A stretch of 5,139 nucleotides of DNA from an uncultured Leuconostoc sp. (GTDB lineage: Bacteria > Bacillota > Bacilli > Lactobacillales > Lactobacillaceae): positions 1 through 5,139 of the forward strand of contig NZ_CAMJRK010000091.1 in assembly GCF_946222815.1 (NCBI RefSeq). Direction: 5' to 3'. Positions 1 to 5,139 of the stretch are shown here, piece after piece (positions within the stretch are counted from its first letter, which is position 1; every line of letters begins with the position of its first letter). The notes beneath the pieces were generated by a model that was not told the DNA's origin, ran no database searches, and saw nothing but the letters and a program-made list of their open reading frames with translations. A program made the translations under genes and the position numbers.

Positions 1-35
1 TAATAAAATTTAGGAGGATCATGTACTTAACTAGT

Positions 36-77
36 CATCATAGATTAAAGTACTACTAACAGATTTAATCTATCATG
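36..77. repeat. 14-bp inverted repeat upstream of the histidine phosphatase gene
   Basis: The arms are 36-49 and 64-77. They are complementary at 13 of 14 positions, with the mismatch at 39/74, around a 14-nt loop. In RNA this would be a stable AT-rich hairpin ending 4 nt before the ATG at 82. No T-run follows, so it is not an intrinsic terminator. It could be an operator, an mRNA-stabilising 5' hairpin, or a small palindromic insertion. The hexamer ATGTAC occurs on both sides of it (21-26 and 82-87). The pairing is seen directly; the role is unknown. Confidence 0.6.
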
Positions 78-81
78 TGTT

Positions 82-765
82 ATGTACACACCCACAATTA
101 TGGCTATTAATCTTTATATTGTTCGACATGGCGAAACTTACTTTAATTTTTTACATCGTTTTCAAGGCTGGTCCGATGCCCCGTTAACCCCAAAAGGCAT
201 TCAAAATGGACTTGATGCAGGATCAAGATTAGCTAATATACATTTTGATGGTGTTTATTCTTCTGATTTAACTCGTGCCATCAACACTGCACGTTACATT
301 TTAAAAAATAATATTGCCAATTCTCCCTTTGAACCAACCCAGTTATCTGATTTCCGAGAACAGTTTTTTGGATCATTTGAAGGCGTTGATAGTCAAGCTG
401 TCGCAACAACGCTTAGCGCCTATACAACAAAAACTTTTGCTACCTACTCAGACCTTATTACAGGTTATGGTATGGCAGAAACGATGAACACAATTCGATT
501 AGCTGACCCCTTCACTTTTGCAGAAAATGATGAACAATGGTGGGCACGGGTATCTCACGGCTTTGATGATATTCGTAACCGACACCAAGATGGTGACAAT
601 GTGCTTATCGTGTCTCATGGTACAACGATTCGCGGCATTGCAGAAAAATTAAACCGACGTGATCTTTCAAGTAACGCTGTTAAAAATGGTGCCCTCATGC
701 AAATCGAATTACTGCCCAATTCAGCAACCATCTCTCGCTTTAATGATGATACAACTGTCTTTTAA
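82..765 (+). CDS. Histidine phosphatase family protein (phosphoglycerate mutase-like)
   Basis: This is a cytoplasmic member of the histidine phosphatase superfamily, whose enzymes transfer phosphate through a phospho-histidine intermediate. The RHG signature is at residues 15-17, with nucleophile His16, followed by GET. The SSDLTRA segment (60-66) supplies the conserved Arg65. The E-x-x-F-G-x-F-E-G block (93-101) holds the likely acid/base Glu93. The second catalytic His179 lies in VLIVSHGTT (174-182). At 227 aa it has the usual length for a one-domain member, with no signal peptide or membrane segment. Substrate cannot be read from sequence: the group includes small-metabolite phosphatases and few true mutases. 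The start is uncertain. Neither ATG82 nor the in-frame ATG100 (residue 7) has an SD. ATG100 gives the shorter N-terminus more typical of the family, while ATG82 sits inside a small TGTGT/ACACA inverted repeat. It is followed by the hflX promoter region with no terminator of its own. Confidence 0.9.
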   Translation: MYTPTIMAINLYIVRHGETYFNFLHRFQGWSDAPLTPKGIQNGLDAGSRLANIHFDGVYSSDLTRAINTARYILKNNIANSPFEPTQLSDFREQFFGSFEGVDSQAVATTLSAYTTKTFATYSDLITGYGMAETMNTIRLADPFTFAENDEQWWARVSHGFDDIRNRHQDGDNVLIVSHGTTIRGIAEKLNRRDLSSNAVKNGALMQIELLPNSATISRFNDDTTVF

Positions 766-794
766 TGGACAATATCTTCAAAAACTGTTACACT
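766..794 (+). promoter_or_regulatory. Candidate promoter for the hflX leader transcript
   Basis: The -35 is TGGACA (766-771, 5 of 6 to consensus). After a 17-nt spacer comes a -10 of TACACT (789-794, 4 of 6), with an upstream TG at 786-787 giving an extended -10. Transcription would start near 801, leaving a leader of about 160 nt before the hflX ATG. A second possible -35 (TTGACT, 830-835) has no acceptable -10 at normal spacing. Consensus matching only; the start site is inferred. Confidence 0.4.
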
Positions 795-865
795 AACATT
801 AACTTAGATAAAGGAAGTGCAGTGCATTGTTGACTAAATTTTAAGATTTCGCATACGAGGATAAT

Positions 866-892
866 TTGATTATTTTTGTGTGTCCATCTTGA
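866..892 (+). CDS. Candidate 8-aa leader peptide (uORF) of the hflX attenuator
   Basis: TTG at 866 opens an 8-codon frame (MIIFVCPS) ending at TGA 890-892. GAGG at 857-860 lies 5 nt upstream as a weak but well-spaced SD. Placement is the main argument. The last codons run through the left arm of hairpin 884-898, and the stop codon is the first triplet of the antiterminator strand. A ribosome terminating there would mask that strand and let the terminator form. A ribosome stalled a few codons earlier would free it. The non-ATG start and the short length keep confidence low. An alternative upstream peptide starts at 822 or 827. Confidence 0.35.
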   Translation: MIIFVCPS

Positions 893-941
893 GATTGGTT
901 TGCAATTTTGCCTTCAACACGTAAAAATGCCCCCAGTCTCA
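890..941 (+). promoter_or_regulatory. Antiterminator stem of the hflX leader
   Basis: Bases 890-898 pair with 933-941 (9 bp, one G-U at 895/936). After a small internal loop (UUU/CC), 902-909 pairs with 924-930 (7 bp, A905 bulged), closing a 14-nt loop. The 3' strand of this 16-bp structure covers nearly the whole left arm of the downstream terminator (923-937), so the two cannot coexist. When it forms, the hflX SD at 950-954 is left single-stranded. Complementarity was read by eye; no folding energy was computed. Confidence 0.6.
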
Positions 942-963
942 CATACACTGGAGGTATTTTTTT
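923..963 (+). terminator. Intrinsic terminator abutting the hflX start and sequestering its SD
   Basis: The left arm 923-937 pairs with 947-961 around a 9-nt loop (938-946). There is one mismatch (C932/A952) and one G-U (929/955). The T-run 957-963 completes a Rho-independent terminator and ends immediately before the hflX ATG at 964. The only SD for hflX, GGAGG at 950-954 with 9-nt spacing, lies in the right arm. The closed hairpin would therefore both end transcription and hide the ribosome site on any read-through RNA. Confidence 0.75.
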
Positions 964-2262
964 ATGACACAGCAACATTCAAATATTGACACACCCCGCC
1001 AGGTTTTTCTAGTCGGATTAACCACTAACCATACTAACTTAACTTATGAATTAGAAGAATTGGCAAATCTGACCACCGCCAATAACTTAGAACCAGTTGA
1101 AACATTCACACAAAAGCTGGAGAGACCTAATCCGGCGACCTATTTTGGTAAAGGAAAAGTCGAAGAACTAGCTGAAGCTGCTAAAAGTTATGATGTTGAT
1201 ATGATCGTTGCAAACGACGAGTTATCCCCTTCACAGATTCGCAACTTAGAAAAGGCAACAAACGCAACTGTACTTGACCGTACAGGATTGATTTTAGATA
1301 TTTTCGCACAACGTGCGCAAACAAAAGAAGCCAAATTACAAGTTCAGTTAGCCAGACTACAGTACCAACTTCCTCGCTTACGCACAAGTATGTCTGTCAG
1401 TTTAGATCAACAAACTGGTGCTGGTGGCGGTGGTTTTACTTCTCGTGGCTCAGGTGAAACCAAATTAGAAGAATCACGTCGTCGTATTACAGCGCAAATG
1501 GTTCATATTCGTCAAGATCTGTCTGATTTAACAACGGGAGATAGTACACGATCTGCCCGTCGTCATGAAAATGACCTACCAAACGTTGCCCTCGTTGGCT
1601 ATACGAACGCGGGAAAATCAACTTTAATGAATCGCCTACTTGACCGATTTGGTGTCGGATCTGAACTATCAGAGTCTAAACAGGTTTTCGAAAAAGATAT
1701 GTTATTCGCCACTTTGAATACGACAGTTCGACAATTAACTTTGCCAGATAAAAAACAATTTTTATTGAGCGACACTGTTGGTTTTGTTTCAAAATTGCCA
1801 CACAATTTAGTGGCAGCTTTTAAGTCAACTTTGCAAGAAGCGGCACATGCCGATCTTTTGTTACATGTTGTCGATGTATCTGATGAACATTACAAAGACA
1901 TGATGGCAACCACTGAAAAAACACTATCGGAAGTCGGCGTAACTGATGTCCCTATGATTACAATTTACAACAAAGCTGATCGTACTGAACTAGTCTATCC
2001 TGAATTATCAGGAGAAAACGCCATTACGATTTCAGCGCTAGATTCAGACTCTCAAATAGCATTAATTGATTTAATTAAACAACACATATTTAACGATGTT
2101 GAAACAGTTACCTTAAAAATCCCCTTTGATCAAGGTGCTATACAAGCTCAATTAGCATCTAAACATACTTTTTTAAGTGAAACCTATGATGAAACAGGAG
2201 CACTTTTAACTGTTGAACTTTCAAAACTTGAACGTGAATTATTTACCAAATATACTGTTTAG
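964..2262 (+). CDS. hflX: GTPase HflX, ribosome-splitting factor
   Basis: HflX is a cytoplasmic translational GTPase that binds 50S and 70S particles and splits stalled ribosomes under stress; in some Firmicutes a paralogue gives macrolide/lincosamide tolerance. The N-terminal HflX domain spans about residues 12-120, including NPATYFGKGKVEEL (56-69). A helical linker with a Gly-rich loop (154-157) and the GSGETKLEESRRR motif (162-174) follows. The G domain starts near 205: G1 GYTNAGKST (212-220), switch I around LFATLNTTVR (247-256), G3 DTVGFV (270-275), G4 NKAD (336-339), G5 SAL (357-359). A small C-terminal domain covers about 380-432. The 432-aa length is normal. Switch I has Asn251 where Asp is usual, a mild variant; all nucleotide-binding motifs are intact. 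ATG964 is supported by GGAGG at 950-954, which lies inside a terminator hairpin, so both transcription and translation appear conditional. A bidirectional terminator follows the stop. Confidence 0.95.
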   Translation: MTQQHSNIDTPRQVFLVGLTTNHTNLTYELEELANLTTANNLEPVETFTQKLERPNPATYFGKGKVEELAEAAKSYDVDMIVANDELSPSQIRNLEKATNATVLDRTGLILDIFAQRAQTKEAKLQVQLARLQYQLPRLRTSMSVSLDQQTGAGGGGFTSRGSGETKLEESRRRITAQMVHIRQDLSDLTTGDSTRSARRHENDLPNVALVGYTNAGKSTLMNRLLDRFGVGSELSESKQVFEKDMLFATLNTTVRQLTLPDKKQFLLSDTVGFVSKLPHNLVAAFKSTLQEAAHADLLLHVVDVSDEHYKDMMATTEKTLSEVGVTDVPMITIYNKADRTELVYPELSGENAITISALDSDSQIALIDLIKQHIFNDVETVTLKIPFDQGAIQAQLASKHTFLSETYDETGALLTVELSKLERELFTKYTV

Positions 2263-2275
2263 GTTGTTTGTTTTT

Positions 2276-2317
2276 AAAAAGCGAAGCGCTGATTCTTATG
2301 TCAACGTTTCGCTTTTT
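2276..2317. terminator. Bidirectional terminator between hflX and the convergent peroxidase gene
   Basis: Arms 2276-2288 and 2305-2317 form a 13-bp stem with one G-U (2286/2307). Three more pairs (2290-2292 with 2301-2303) lie inside the loop after one mismatch. The AAAAA/TTTTT base of the stem gives a T-run on either strand. It begins 13 nt after the hflX stop and lies 48 nt beyond the peroxidase stop, so it can serve both converging transcripts. Confidence 0.85.
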
Positions 2318-2365
2318 AATTTGTCAATATTATGCAATTGAAACAGAAAGTATCCCTACTACCCA

Positions 2366-3322
2366 TTAATCATTAAAATGACCATCAGCAATTTCAGCTA
2401 ACGTATCACGAGAAGGAATAAAAAATAACTGACCAGATAAAATATCAGAAAAGCTCAATAAATAATCAGATTTTTCAAGCATATTTTCCAACATCCCCTT
2501 CGTAATTGTCCAATGACGTGAATAACCCATAAAATAAGTGCCGGTTTTACCAGAAGCTGGTTCTGAAAATGGGACGTTCATCCGAATAATTTTTTGCTCT
2601 ACCCCATCTTTTTCTAATTTAGAAGTGACATTGTGGGCATTTTTAAACTTATCTTCATCTTCTAACTCTATATCTGTAAATTTTTCACGACCAATAGCCT
2701 TTTCCTGCTCTTCAGTCTTAAGATGATCCCATATTGCCATATTATGAAGCCATTTTTGCGCGAAGGCATATGATCCATTGATAAATTCTTTATCTTCGTC
2801 ACCAACTAGCGCATATGGCGCTGCATCTTCAACAGCTGGTGCTTCTGTGCCATCTATAAATCCAATAATTGCGCGTCCTTCAAAGTAACGAAAACCTTTT
2901 GTCTCATCGACAACTGTTGTCACTTGTCTTAGGAAACGCATAAATTGTGTCTGTGCTTCATACACAACAGCTTCATTACTGGCACGAATATGGAAAAATA
3001 TATCACCTTCAGTGGCTGGCATACTGTACTGTGGCCCTGACAATGATTCATAAGTTTCCAATTCGGCCGGTTTTGCTTGATTAGGAAATAAATAATCCCA
3101 TGCAGAACTACTGAATCCAAAAGACACCTTTAACTCTGAGCCAGTTGCTTTTGAATCACGAATGCGTAACGATCTAATAATAGCTTGAGAACGATCAGCA
3201 AATTCTTGAATTACTTCTTGTACGTCCGCTTGATTCGTTCGTTTTAACTTTAAAACAGTAAATTGAACATGCTCACCAATATCTTTCCAAACATCTTGTG
3301 CTTTTGATGGTTCAATTGTCAT
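2366..3322 (-). CDS. DyP-type (dye-decolorizing) heme peroxidase
   Basis: This is a 318-aa DyP-type peroxidase, close in length and motif spacing to the bacterial type B (P-class) group. These enzymes use H2O2 to oxidise dyes, porphyrins and other electron donors; the natural substrate is usually unknown. Heme-site residues are all present: GFIDG (154-158) with distal Asp157, proximal heme-ligand His230 (KNAHN), distal Arg247 and Asn249 (IIRMNVPF), then GTYFMGYSR (261-269). No Tat or Sec signal is seen, so it is probably cytoplasmic. The C-terminus (IADGHFND) is not an encapsulin cargo tag, and no encapsulin gene is in the window. I chose ATG at 3322 because GGGGG sits 8 nt upstream on the minus strand. 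A TTG five codons earlier (3337) would consume that SD and lies too close to the inferred transcription start near 3348. The gene is divergent from the MFS transporter and shares its control region. A Fur/PerR-like site overlaps the promoter -35, which fits a peroxide-responsive enzyme. Confidence 0.93.
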   Translation of the reverse strand: MTIEPSKAQDVWKDIGEHVQFTVLKLKRTNQADVQEVIQEFADRSQAIIRSLRIRDSKATGSELKVSFGFSSSAWDYLFPNQAKPAELETYESLSGPQYSMPATEGDIFFHIRASNEAVVYEAQTQFMRFLRQVTTVVDETKGFRYFEGRAIIGFIDGTEAPAVEDAAPYALVGDEDKEFINGSYAFAQKWLHNMAIWDHLKTEEQEKAIGREKFTDIELEDEDKFKNAHNVTSKLEKDGVEQKIIRMNVPFSEPASGKTGTYFMGYSRHWTITKGMLENMLEKSDYLLSFSDILSGQLFFIPSRDTLAEIADGHFND

Positions 3323-3354
3323 TTTTAATTCCCCCAAGTAGTTATTCTTACTCC

Positions 3355-3383
3355 ATAATACATCATATTTTATTTTTTATCAA
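3355..3383 (-). promoter_or_regulatory. Promoter of the DyP peroxidase gene
   Basis: On the minus strand, -35 TTGATA (3383-3378) is followed by a 17-nt spacer and -10 TATTAT (3360-3355, 5 of 6). The start would be near 3348, giving an untranslated leader of about 25 nt with the GGGGG SD at 3335-3331. An alternative -35 (TTGAAC, 3406-3401) has only a poor -10 at 19 nt. Confidence 0.6.
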
Positions 3384-3395
3384 GAATGATTCTAA
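3381..3395 (-). promoter_or_regulatory. Fur/PerR-like operator at the peroxidase promoter (weaker copy)
   Basis: On the minus strand this reads TTAGAATCATTCTTG and contains a perfect 5-1-5 palindrome, AGAAT-C-ATTCT (3383-3393). It matches the Bacillus PerR box TTATAATnATTATAA at 10 of 14 defined positions. It overlaps the peroxidase -35 by three bases, a place where a bound repressor would block RNA polymerase. Together with flanking bases it shares about 16 of 20 positions with the site at 3465-3479. Confidence 0.45.
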
Positions 3396-3442
3396 ATTAA
3401 GTTCAATGTTATTGTTCGTTTTTTTATTTAATAGCCATCATG

Positions 3443-3471
3443 TTGAAATATCTAATGAACTAGTTTAGAAT
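3443..3471 (+). promoter_or_regulatory. Promoter of the MFS transporter gene
   Basis: The -35 TTGAAA (3443-3448, 5 of 6), a 17-nt spacer and -10 TAGAAT (3466-3471, 5 of 6) place the start near 3478. That leaves a leader of about 25 nt containing AGGGAAG (3491-3497) as the SD for ATG 3503. Confidence 0.65.
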
Positions 3472-3479
3472 TATTATAA
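3465..3479 (+). promoter_or_regulatory. PerR-type (Fur family) operator over the MFS -10
   Basis: TTAGAATTATTATAA matches the Bacillus subtilis PerR box TTATAATnATTATAA at 13 of 14 defined positions (only G3468 differs). It covers the -10 and the likely transcription start of the MFS gene, so binding would repress. AT-rich intergenic DNA gives such matches by chance more often than random DNA. The precise overlap with the -10 and the related site at the divergent peroxidase promoter argue that it is real. PerR, Fur and Zur boxes are similar, so the exact regulator is not settled. Confidence 0.55.
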
Positions 3480-3502
3480 ATAAGACAAAAAGGGAAGTCA
3501 TT

Positions 3503-4858
3503 ATGTTTAAAAATATACGTCAATTAACGCCATTTTCATTGATGTTACTAGCAATTTCATTTGTTATGTCAATTAGTCAATCCACAATGACCACAGCCTA
3601 TCCAATCCTAATGAAAAATTTCAATGTTGGTGCCACGACAGTACAGTGGTTAACAACAGGTTTTATGGTGGCAATGACATTGGTTATGCCACTCAGCCCT
3701 TGGTTACTAGATAATGTGCATTTAAAACCTTTATTAAATAGTATTGTCGCCATATTTTTAGTCGGTACAGCCATAGCTATGCTGTCAACAAATTTTTTAG
3801 GCATTATTATTGGGCGATTATTTGAAGGCATGGCTGTGGGTGCTCTGTTCCCCACATTTCAAAGTGTCATCATGGAAAACACAACAAAAGGGCAACGTGG
3901 CCTCACAATGGGCGTTGTTGGACTGGTAATGGGATCAGCATTGGCAGTGGGTCCTATTATTTCTGGTGTCATTTTACAATGGGTATCTTGGCGTGCTTTG
4001 TTTGCCTTATTTTTCTTTGTATTATTGATTTTAATTGTTGCATTTCAGCACTTAATCAAAAATACACATCCCATTAACAAATCCAAATTTGACTGGTTAT
4101 CTGCCATCACACTCATTGGATTTGGTGGTATATTATACGCTATTGCTAGCCTTCCTAGTACCGGATTTAATTTAACATGGTGGCTTATTTTGATAATAAG
4201 CATTCTGTTACTGATTATTTTTGTTGTGCGTCAGCAAAAACAATCTCAACCTTTTTTAAATTTAACCGTGTTTAACTATCAAGGATTTTTACCAGGATTA
4301 ATCTTAACAGGCCTATCCTACTCTGGTTTAATTATTGCAACTGTATTGATGCCACTTTTTTATCAACGTGTCTTCTCTTTGTCGCCATTGTGGTCAGGGC
4401 TATTAATGGTGCCAGCGGCAATTTTTCTCAGCCAACTCAACCCACGTGCAGGCCATTTATTAAACCAAATTGGTTTGAAGAAGTTAGTTTATATTGGTAT
4501 GTCTATGATGATCATCGGTTACGCTTTACTTTACGTTGCCGGAACGACTTCTTGGTTCTATGGGCTAGTTGCTGCCATGCTACTAGAAGGCGGTAATGCG
4601 TTTGTTATGATGCCATCTGTCACGGCTGCTAACAATGCTTTACCAAAAAATCTAGTCAGTCATGGCACGGCACTGATTACGACCATGCGCCAAGTTATTG
4701 GTGCTAGTAGTGTTGTCGTAGCAACTATTTTAATAACTTATTTCAATGAATACGGTTCAATTGGCCAGTCATTAGTACAAACAAGCGGTTGGTTTATCAT
4801 TGTCCCAGTGGTTGGTTTGTTATTAGCAACTAGGCTTAAAAGCCAGTCACAAGAATAA
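3503..4858 (+). CDS. MFS transporter, DHA2 (14-TM) drug-efflux type
   Basis: This is an inner-membrane major facilitator protein of 451 aa with about 14 hydrophobic segments by eye, from TM1 near 9-29 to TM14 near 428-445. The length and TM number fit the DHA2 (EmrB/QacA-like) proton-coupled multidrug efflux group. Antiporter motif C is present in TM5 (G144 to GPIISG at 150-155), followed by WRALF (163-167). Motif A in the TM2-TM3 loop is degenerate: PLSPWLLDNVHLKPLL (63-78) lacks the usual G-x-x-x-D-R-x-G-R/K pattern. Substrate cannot be deduced. The start is well supported by AGGGAAG 5 nt upstream. It is transcribed divergently from the peroxidase gene, with a PerR-like box on its own promoter, suggesting a role in oxidative or metal/heme stress. 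That role is inference. A strong terminator follows, so it is probably monocistronic. Confidence 0.92.
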   Translation: MFKNIRQLTPFSLMLLAISFVMSISQSTMTTAYPILMKNFNVGATTVQWLTTGFMVAMTLVMPLSPWLLDNVHLKPLLNSIVAIFLVGTAIAMLSTNFLGIIIGRLFEGMAVGALFPTFQSVIMENTTKGQRGLTMGVVGLVMGSALAVGPIISGVILQWVSWRALFALFFFVLLILIVAFQHLIKNTHPINKSKFDWLSAITLIGFGGILYAIASLPSTGFNLTWWLILIISILLLIIFVVRQQKQSQPFLNLTVFNYQGFLPGLILTGLSYSGLIIATVLMPLFYQRVFSLSPLWSGLLMVPAAIFLSQLNPRAGHLLNQIGLKKLVYIGMSMMIIGYALLYVAGTTSWFYGLVAAMLLEGGNAFVMMPSVTAANNALPKNLVSHGTALITTMRQVIGASSVVVATILITYFNEYGSIGQSLVQTSGWFIIVPVVGLLLATRLKSQSQE

Positions 4859-4892
4859 TTAAACCTGTTAATTGGGATTTCGTTTTTTAACG

Positions 4893-4932
4893 AAAAAGTT
4901 GTTACGCATGACATAATGCGTAACAACTTTTT
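4893..4932. terminator. Strong terminator after the MFS gene
   Basis: Arms 4893-4909 and 4916-4932 form a perfect 17-bp stem around a 6-nt loop, with AAAAA/TTTTT at the base, so it can act on both strands. It begins 35 nt after the MFS stop. A smaller hairpin (4878-4884 with 4889-4895, TTTT loop) sits just before it and overlaps its A-run, so the two may compete. Confidence 0.9.
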
Positions 4933-5139
4933 ATATTGAGTTTGTTCTGGTAAAACAAAAGATATCGCAACCTTAATATGTTTATTTAACAGTGATAATT
5001 CACTAACTAGTTCATAATTTTAAACTTCACCGTACTCATAATGATACCTTTTATTAATTTAAAGAATATTTTACTGTACGCTACTTGCTCCTAAGTCAAT
5101 AGTTCGGACTCTTTTTTCTCTAGGACTGTTCGGTTAAGC
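4933..5139. other. Non-coding or undetermined region at the right edge
   Basis: I see no convincing gene here. It contains a short palindrome AGTGA-TAAT-TCACT (4991-5004) and a 10-codon minus-strand ORF (5039-5007, MSTVKFKIMN) with AAAAGG 7 nt upstream. On the minus strand, a frame is open from the right edge for 15 codons to TAG at 5093-5091; this could be the tail of a gene lying outside the window but is short enough to occur by chance. GTTCGG occurs twice (5102-5107, 5128-5133) near a T-rich run (5112-5117). Confidence 0.5.

Larger units (their letters stand above)
801..963 (+). promoter_or_regulatory. hflX 5' leader: probable ribosome-mediated attenuator
   Basis: This long leader upstream of hflX contains, in order: an SD (AAAGGAAG, 810-817) with near-cognate tiny ORFs (GTG at 822, a 3-codon peptide; or TTG at 827, a 5-codon peptide); a second SD-like GAGG (857-860) with an 8-codon TTG ORF (866-892); a small hairpin (884-898); an antiterminator strand (890-909); and a terminator hairpin (923-961) with a T-run ending at the hflX start codon. 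Hairpin 884-898, antiterminator 890-941 and terminator 923-961 are mutually exclusive in series, as in classical attenuators. The pairings are seen in the sequence. Stalling of ribosomes on the leader peptide as the inducing signal is inferred from this geometry and from known attenuated antibiotic-response genes of Firmicutes. Confidence 0.6.

Noticed and set aside
830..865. TTGACT (830-835) with GATAAT (860-865) as the hflX promoter
   Set aside because: The spacer is 24 nt, far outside the normal range. At 17 nt the -10 would be ATACGA, a poor match. The 766-794 pair is better.
876..989. A 37-codon TTG-initiated frame spanning both leader hairpins and overlapping the hflX start
   Set aside because: No SD precedes it, the start is TTG, and the peptide has no recognisable character. 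The open frame is probably chance.
1181..1387. Antisense and alternate-frame ORFs of 60-85 codons inside hflX, the peroxidase and the MFS gene
   Set aside because: All lie inside well-supported coding regions in other frames, lack SDs, and encode low-complexity or unrecognisable peptides; they are shadows of the real genes.
2366..3322. Encapsulin-cargo DyP system
   Set aside because: The peroxidase C-terminus lacks a recognisable cargo-loading tail and no encapsulin gene is present in the window.
3323..3337. TTG at 3337 as the start of the peroxidase (323 aa)
   Set aside because: It has no well-spaced SD, lies close to the inferred transcription start, and would place the GGGGG SD inside the coding region. 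ATG 3322 is better supported.
4991..5004. AGTGA-TAAT-TCACT palindrome as an operator
   Set aside because: The arms are only 5 bp, in AT-rich DNA, with no convincing promoter or gene beside it in the window. It is noted but not called as a site.
5007..5039. Ten-codon minus-strand ORF with a spaced AAAAGG
   Set aside because: A single short frame with a modest SD and no promoter at proper spacing (TTGACT and TAAAAT are 20 nt apart). This is not enough to call a gene.
5094..5117. Weak hairpin (AGTC 5094-5097 with GACT 5107-5110) before a T-run as a terminator
   Set aside because: A 4-bp stem is too weak, and no gene on the plus strand ends just upstream.

Overview
The window looks like chromosomal DNA from a low-GC Gram-positive bacterium of the lactic acid group (Lactobacillaceae). 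Leuconostoc or a close relative is my best guess, from the AT-rich composition, the Shine-Dalgarno (SD) use, and the character of the HflX and histidine phosphatase proteins. I could not test this by database search. There are four complete protein genes, no RNA genes, no CRISPR array and no recognisable insertion sequence.

Layout. Positions 1-81 hold a good SD, a 12-codon mini-ORF and a 14-bp inverted repeat. A histidine phosphatase gene follows (82-765, +). A regulatory leader of about 200 nt (766-963) leads into hflX (964-2262, +), the ribosome-associated GTPase. A bidirectional terminator (2276-2317) separates hflX from a convergent dye-decolorizing (DyP-type) heme peroxidase gene (2366-3322, -). 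The peroxidase is divergent from a 14-TM-type MFS transporter gene (3503-4858, +). Their shared 180-nt control region has a good promoter for each gene and a Fur/PerR-type palindrome on each promoter. A strong 17-bp terminator (4893-4932) ends the transporter unit. The last 200 nt contain no gene I can support.

The most interesting item is the hflX leader. It has a plausible promoter, short upstream reading frames, an intrinsic terminator whose U-tract touches the hflX ATG and whose right arm contains the hflX SD, and a competing 16-bp antiterminator that occupies the whole left arm of that terminator. The stop codon of an 8-codon uORF falls exactly where the antiterminator strand begins. This is the architecture of ribosome-mediated attenuation. 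It would induce hflX, whose product splits stalled ribosomes, when ribosomes stall on the leader peptide. Ribosome-dependent attenuation is known for some antibiotic-response genes in Firmicutes, and I recall it for an hflX-type resistance gene in Listeria. Here it is inferred from sequence only.

The second system is the divergent peroxidase/transporter pair. The two operator-like sequences share about 16 of 20 positions, and one matches the Bacillus PerR box at 13 of 14 defined positions. This suggests joint control by a peroxide- or metal-sensing Fur-family repressor.
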